DNA of 64,000 bases from Gibbula magus (taxonomy: Eukaryota; Mollusca; Gastropoda; Trochida; Trochidae), in NCBI GenBank assembly GCA_936450465.1, contig OW388294.1, positions 67,660,075-67,724,074 on the forward strand. Reading direction: 5' to 3'. How positions within the stretch are numbered: position 1 is the first letter of the stretch; every line of letters starts with the position of its first letter. Both the position numbers and the translations under genes were made by a program. Of this stretch, positions 58,311 through 64,000 are shown piece after piece. The notes under the pieces were generated by a model that saw only the letters and a program-made list of their open reading frames with translations, had not been told where the DNA came from and did not search any database.

Positions 58311-59280
58311 TCTTACGTAATTTTGGAATATAATAAGAGACATAATACCATTGTATATTTGTAAGTTTATTGGAGAAGAGCAAGAACAGTTTACTTTATT
58401 TAATGAATAATCCCATGTTTCGTTACAGTTGCTTATGCATTTACGCATTGGAAACAAGATAGCATTCCTGCATTGAATAAAGTCCCATATAATCATATCT
58501 ATAATATTTTCTGTCGTTGAAGATTGTAGATTTTATGGCAACGATTAACTCTAAAAATATGTTAAAGAGTGTTGCAGCATGCCTTAACCATCTTCCGACT
58601 GGTTTCTGTCTAGTAAGAAATTTTATACATAGCACAGGTGGCGGAATGCGAGTCTTTAGGACGGTTATGGGAACATTCTGAATATTCACTTTGAAACAAC
58701 TGTCACTTGCCACGAAAGTGTTTAACCTAGTATAGATTATGTGAGAAGAAATAACTTGAGTAACTTATATTGGGAGAGAATGATTGAATATCAATAGTAC
58801 TGTTAAAGACATCGTTAATACTTTAACCCCTCGTGACGTCACTCCTCTCTCGTCAACAAAGATTAAATAATATGTGGCCATAATTTATTTAATTTAAACA
58901 ATGTATATACGTTTTTCAGAAATAGAAACTTTATTTTAGGTCCGTGGGGTTAAAGTTTTTGCAACCGTTTGCACATGCTAATATAAATAGTAAATTGAAA
59001 AGATATGTTCAAAACCAAATTAAACCAATTACAGACTTAATGCACGGAAGCATGTTGTTTGCATTAATTTTGATATGTTCAAATTTGCCATATATAAAAC
59101 AGGTTTATGCAGTATAGCTTAACTGAAGAAGGTAAAACAGCCCATTAATTACACGACCGACTATCCGCCGTCGTAGAAAATGGTTTAACATATAAAACTG
59201 CTGACAGACATTTAAGTAAAACCGAAACATAACCTTTCGCTTTAGAATTATATTTATTGAATTATTAACGTCGGTTAAAC
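58310..59280. other. intergenic, no gene seen
   Basis: AT-rich; short frames have no support. Confidence 0.45.
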
Positions 59281-59826
59281 ACTTTCAGAATTGATTGTTC
59301 TCTGATGGAATTGTTTTACAAAACATTTATACAAAGCATCTTAACTTTAAATCTACTTTGTTGGTTTGGTAACCTTTCTGTTCAAAACATAACTAAACTT
59401 AACAAAATTGTTAACAAGCACGCAAAATCATTGGCACAAAGTCAATAATATCTATCGGCCAACTTTACAAATTTACTAAAAAAGTGCACACAATTATCAT
59501 TGACATCTCTCATGTTCTTCATTATGATTTTGAATTTCTCCAATCAGGACGTCGTCTGCGCATGCCGGTAGCTAGAACAAACAGGTTCCGTCATCCTTTT
59601 GTACCAGCCGGTATTAAACTTGTTTACAACAGTTTACCATCATTTATCATCCTACATTTATGACTGCCTTTTAAAATGTGTTCTTATCTTTATATTATTA
59701 TTTATGATCTTTGTGCTCGTTGGAATGTTATATGTTGTGATTGAATGTTCTGTTTTATTCTTATGTGTTATGTGTAAAATTTCCCCGGGATAAAAGTCTT
59801 ATCCTATCTTATCTTATCTTATCTTA
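59280..59826 (+). pseudogene. non-LTR retrotransposon 3' fragment with (TCTTA)n tail
   Basis: A broken frame reads FYKTFIQSILTLNLLCWFGN and LNKIVNKHAKSLA, the C-terminal end common in LINE reverse transcriptases. Later RMPVARTNRFRHPFVPAGIK-like sequence follows in another frame. The 3' end is GGGATAAAAGTCTTATCC and (TATCT)n. Confidence 0.6.
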
Positions 59827-59861
59827 ACGTTGTATGTAACATTGATTATCAAATAGATTTT

Positions 59862-61310
59862 TAGCTCATCAGGCCTGAAAGGCCCGATGGGCTTATGGCA
59901 TGGCATGGCGTCCGGCGTCCGTCCAACCGTCCGTAAACTTTTCGCTTTTTCGACTTCTTCTCCAGAACCAATGACTCCACAGAGCTGAAATTTTATGTGC
60001 AGACTCCTTGGCCCATGGGGATTCTAAATTGTAGATTTCGTGACCCCATGACCCCAAATGGGGTCACAGGGGTCACATCGTTAAAAACCTATTTTCATCT
60101 TCTTCTCCAGTTCCATAAGGTCTAGAGAGCTGAAAAGTTGTGTGCAGACTCCTTTGCCCATGGGGATTCTAAATTGTAGATTTCGTGACCCCATGACCCC
60201 AAATGGGGTCACAGGGGTCACATCGTTAAAAACCTATTTTCATCTTCTTCTCCAGTTCCAAAAGGTCTAGAGAGCTGAAAAATTGTGTGCAGACTCCTTA
60301 GCCAATGGGGATTCTAAATTGTAGATTTCGTGACCCTGTGACCCCATTTGGGGTCACGGGGTTCACTTCCTTAAAAACCTATTTCCATCTTCTTCTCCAG
60401 TTCCAAAAGGTCTAGAGAGCTGAAACGTTGTGTGAAGACTCCTTGGCCAATGGGGATTCTAAATTGAAGATTTCGTGACCCTGTGACCCCAAATGGGGTC
60501 ACAGGGGTCACATCCTTAAAAACCTTTTTTCATCTTCTTCTCCAGTTCCAAAAGGTCTAGAGAGCTGAAAAGTTGTGTGCAGACTCCTTTGCCCATGGGG
60601 ATTCAAAATTGTAGATTTCGTGACCTCATGACCCCAAATGGGATCACTGGGGTCACATCGTTAAGAACCTATTTTCATCTTCTCCAGTTCCAAAAGGTCT
60701 AGAGAAATGAAAAGTTGTATGCAGACTCCTTGACCAATGGGATTCTAAATTGTAGATCTTGTGACCCCATGACCCCAAATGGGGTCACAGGGGTCACATC
60801 CTTAAAAACCTATTTTCATCTTCTTCTCCAGTTCCAAAAGGTCTAGAGACATGAACAGTTGTATGCAGACTCCTTGGCCAATGGGGATTCTAAATTGTAG
60901 ATCTTGTGACCCCATGACCCCAAATGGGGTCACAGGGGTCACATCCTTAAAAACCTATTTTCATCTTCTTCTCCAGTTCCAAAAGGTCTAGAGAGCTGAA
61001 AAATTGTGTGCAGACTCCTTAGCCAATGGGGATTCTAAATTGTAGATTTCGTGACCCTGTGACCCCATTTGGGGTCACGGGGTTCACTTCCTTAAAAACC
61101 TATTTTCATCTACTCCAGAACAAATGTACCTAGAAGGCTGTAATATTGTGTACAGACTCTTTAGCCAATGGGGATTCTAAATTTTAGATTTGGAGACCCT
61201 GTGATGCCTCAAATAAGGGCCTCAAGCCATGACCTAAAAATCTATTTCAGTCTTCATCATTAAACAATATAAACCCTGATGAGCTACAGAGCCCATGGCT
61301 CTATTTTTCA
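59862..61310 (+). mobile_element. hairpin-headed element E5 with 145-bp tandem core
   Basis: The head AGCTCATCAGGCCTGAAAGG plus CCCGATGGGC is a hairpin, followed by GTCCGTCC. About eight units of 145 bp carry CTTCTTCTCCAGTTCCAAAA and the internal palindrome GACCCC..GGGGTC. The tail has CTGATGAGCTACAGAGCCCA, hairpin GAGCCCATGGCTC and a T-run. A fragment lies reversed at 34160. Confidence 0.7.
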
Positions 61311-61443
61311 TCTTGCATTTGGCATTTTAGAAGTTGAAATGATAAGAATTGAGAAAGTGATTGATGACAATTTCTTCATTCACATGTTCTTGTCTTATCA
61401 TCTTATAAGGACAAAATAATATGTGTCGGAACGATTAAAGAGG

Positions 61444-62620
61444 TTATTATTATGTCCCCCGAATTTTTTTTCGGGAGACATAATGTTTTCACCTCCGTCC
61501 TTCAGCCCGTCATTCCGAAATGCTTTCTTTTCCGGGCCATATCTCAAAAACCGTTCAATATTTTTTTCACGAAACTTGGTATGTGGTTAGACCTAGTGGT
61601 GGAGTGGTGCCTTTTGCTATTTTGGTTATTCTGAATTTTTTATATTTTTTCTGGTTTCCACGGAAACAATTTGAACTTAGTGCAAATTGGAGGTAGGGAC
61701 CTTTTCCGGCCTCTATTTCAAAATCTATCTAGTATTTCTTTACGAAACTTGGTATGTGGTTAGACCTAGTGGTGGAGTGGTGCCTTTTGCTATTTTGGTT
61801 ATTCTGAATTTTATATATTTTTTCTGGTTTCCATGGAAACAATTTGAACTTAGTGCATATTGAGGGTAGGGACCTTTTCCGGCCTATTCCGACGATTTCT
61901 CGTTTTTTTTCTGGTTTCCATGGAAATAGTTTGAACTTAGTGCATATGGTGGGTAGGGACCTTTCCCGACCTCTATCTCAAAATCTATTCAGTATTATTA
62001 TCCCACCGGTATGTAATACCGTGGGATATAGTCATCACCCTGGCCGTCTGTCCGTCCGTCCGTCCGCCCGTCCGTCTGTCCGTCCGTCTCTCCGTCCGTC
62101 CGTCCGTAATCATTTCGTTTCCGGAGCAGAACACGGAAACCGTTCATGATATCTTTCTGAAAGTTTCCATGTGTATTACCCACCAACTGAAGTGGTGCCT
62201 TTTGATATTTTCAGATTTCTGAAAATGATATTTTTGGTCGTTTCCATAGAAACATGTTGAAGTTGGACTTTGTTCAGAGACAGGTTCGTTTCCGGTGCAC
62301 AGCTCCAAAACCGTTCATCATATCTTCCTGAAACTTTGCATGTGTATTACCCACTAACTGAAGTGGTGCCTTTTGATATTTTCAGATTTCTGAAATTTTT
62401 CTTTTTTTCCGATTCCATAGAAACTTGTTGAATTTGGACTTTGTCAGAGATAGGGTGTGTTTTACAAATTTTGTGGAACCGGTGGGATATGTCATCTTCT
62501 GATGACACTTGTTAAATGAGACTTGGTATGTGTTAAGACTCAAAGGTGGAATGTTGCCAGCCTTTAGCTACCTAAATCATTCTGAAATTCTGGTTTCCAT
62601 GGAAACAATTTTAACAAAGA
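61444..62620 (+). mobile_element. Helentron-like element E4, interrupted by E6
   Basis: The head TATGTCCCCCGAATTTT / TTCGGGAGACATA is a hairpin. The core units carry CAAAAACCGTTCAATATTTT and AAACTTGGTATGTGGTTAGA. E6 splits a unit at AAATCTATTCAGTATT; the unit resumes with GAGACTTGGTATGTGTTAAG at 62518. The right end is not clear. Confidence 0.65.
61996..62512 (+). mobile_element. Helentron-like element E6, nested in E4
   Basis: The head ATCCCACCGGTATGTAATAC plus CGTGGGAT is a hairpin, followed by CCGTCCGTCCG. Two core units carry ACCGTTCATGATATCTTTCT-like sequence. The tail has CCGGTGGGATATGTC (complement of the head), hairpin GTCATCTTCTGATGAC and ACTTGT. Confidence 0.75.
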
Positions 62621-62639
62621 GATCAGAAAAGGGACACAG

Positions 62640-63050
62640 TTTGATCTAAGAGGCTACGTGGAAACAAGATCATTTATTCTAATAGATTAACCTTTTTGAA
62701 TTTTCCTTTCTGAAATTCCTCTGGCATAAGTGGAAAATAAGGGTGGTAATAAGAAATAAGATGATATGGTTGGATTGGAAGTAGGAACGGGGGATATCAC
62801 AGTGCATCACATGCACATTTTCTAGTTCATATAATGTTCTTAATTCATGAAACAATTGCAAAGTAAACCATGTTTGTTTTTTAACGAAGGGGACATTCAG
62901 ATGCAAAGTTAGCCAAATACATTTACCTCAGAGCATAGCTATGTTTTGAGCATTTTAAAACAGTGAGATTTTCTTAAATGTTGTAGCTTTCATGTTTATA
63001 AATGTAATGTCTAAATAATGTATAAAGCATTTTATTTATTTTAGATATTT
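62640..63050. other. spacer upstream of the signal-peptide exon
   Basis: AT-rich; nothing recognised. If the acceptor at 63053 is real, this is intron or promoter sequence. Confidence 0.4.
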
Positions 63051-63068
63051 CAGCCCTGGGTACCCATA

Positions 63069-63141
63069 ATGGACCATGTGTTGCAATTGTTGTTGGTTAT
63101 CCTGCTTGTAGACATATCCAGCTCAAATGGACAGGACGTGT
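63069..63141 (+). CDS. signal-peptide-like first coding exon of an unidentified gene
   Basis: The ATG opens MDHVLQLLLVILLVDISSSN, then GQDV and a split codon. This is a typical secretion signal with a hydrophobic core and small residues before a likely cut. The exon is framed by acceptor GATATTTCAG (ends 63053) and a perfect donor, T|GTAAGT (63142-63147). A phase 1 intron after a signal peptide is the usual design of genes for secreted or membrane proteins with modular ectodomains. The following exons must lie beyond 64000, since the rest is a repeat. It is too short for the ORF list and has no recognisable domain. Confidence 0.5.
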
Positions 63142-63459
63142 GTAAGTACATCCATTTACGTTATTTCTTTGTAAAATAAACTTCAAATACCAAACAATCG
63201 TAAGTGGTTGCGTTTAATTAAACAAATCTAACGTTTAAATAATTTATTTGCAGATTTAAATTGCAGATTTGGTGACAATGGACCCGTAATAAGGGCCAAT
63301 TGAGCCACTACCTAAAATTTTCTTTTCATCTTCTACTCCAGAATGGTTGAACCTGGACAGTTGAAGTGTTGGTTACAGGCTCCTGAATCAATGGGAATAA
63401 CACATTCTAGATGTGTTGACACTGTGACCTCTAATAAGGGGCTACACAGTTTAACATTA

Positions 63460-64000
63460 ATTATCCCACCGGTATGTAATACCGTTGGATATAGTCATCA
63501 CCCCGTCCGTCTGTCCGTCCGTCCGTCCGTTCGTAATCATTTCGTTTCCGGAGTAGAACTCGAAAACCGTTCATGATATCTTTCTGAAACTTTCCATGTG
63601 TATTACCCACCAACTGAAGTGGCGCCTTTTGATATTTTCAGATTTCTGAAAATTATAGTTTTGGTCGTTTCCATAGAAACTTGATGAATTTGGACTTTGT
63701 TCAGAGACAGGTTCGTTTTCCGGAGCACAGCTCCAACACCGTTTATCATATCTTCCTGAAACTTTGCATGTGTATTACTCACTAACTGAAGTGGTGCCTT
63801 TTGATATTTTCAGATTTCTGAATTTTTTTTTTTTTTTCGTTTCCATAGAAACTTGTTGAATTTGGACTTTATTCAGAGACAGGTTCGTTTCCGGAGCACA
63901 GCTCCAAAACCGTTTATCATATCTTCCTGAAACTTTGCATGTGTATTACCCACTAACTGAAGTGGTGCCTTTTGATATTTTCAGATTTCTGAAATTTTAA
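63460..64000 (+). mobile_element. second E6-type element, cut by window end
   Basis: The head ATTATCCCACCGGTATGTAA plus TACCGTTGGAT and CCGTCCGTCCG are followed by at least three core units of about 160 bp. It lies within the putative first intron of the gene starting at 63069. Confidence 0.7.

Overview
The window is AT-rich, intron-rich and repeat-dense animal DNA with no bacterial features. Spliced coding exons have GT-AG introns and AATAAA signals. There are DIRS, Penelope-like, Ty3/gypsy and non-LTR retroelements, Tc1 and mariner transposons, many MITEs, and hairpin-headed repeats rich in CCGT. This combination best fits a marine invertebrate, most likely a mollusc. That is an inference; nothing seen fixes the species.

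Genes. (1) A small gene at about 1740-7456 has a signal-peptide exon, an exon encoding a short six-cysteine peptide, and a 3'UTR exon with AATAAA. (2) Two tandem raftlin-like genes lie on the + strand. Copy A has coding exons 14636-14743, 18564-18749, 25915-26167 and 27399-27916 (354 aa). Copy B has 43848-43955, 44742-44927, 45812-46064 and 47488-47999 (352 aa). Exon phases are identical and the proteins differ at about 10% of residues or fewer. (3) A signal-peptide-like exon at 63069-63141 appears to start another gene that continues beyond the window.

Layout. 1-8.2 kb: MITEs, a truncated Penelope element and the Cys-rich gene. 8.6-11.1 kb: a Tc1 element inside a larger inverted-repeat structure. 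11.4-33.4 kb: duplicon A with the gene heavily invaded by a Helentron-like element with a nested second one, a MITE, a mariner, an 81-bp minisatellite and a DIRS element. 33.5-37.5 kb: a pogo-like MITE and a gypsy relic broken by a LINE. 37.7-54.1 kb: duplicon B, much less invaded. 54.4-55 kb: the start of a third duplicon-like segment. 55.4-58.3 kb: two minisatellites. 59.3-64 kb: a LINE relic and a cluster of hairpin-headed elements.

The most informative feature is the tandem duplication. Because copy B is largely unoccupied at the sites invaded in copy A, it supplies empty sites that define the ends and target preference of several elements. These include a group of short repeats that begin with a hairpin (TATnCCCCC-type), carry CCGT repeats and tandem core units, end in a hairpin followed by CTTGT, and insert between Ts. 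They look like non-autonomous Helentron-type rolling-circle elements.
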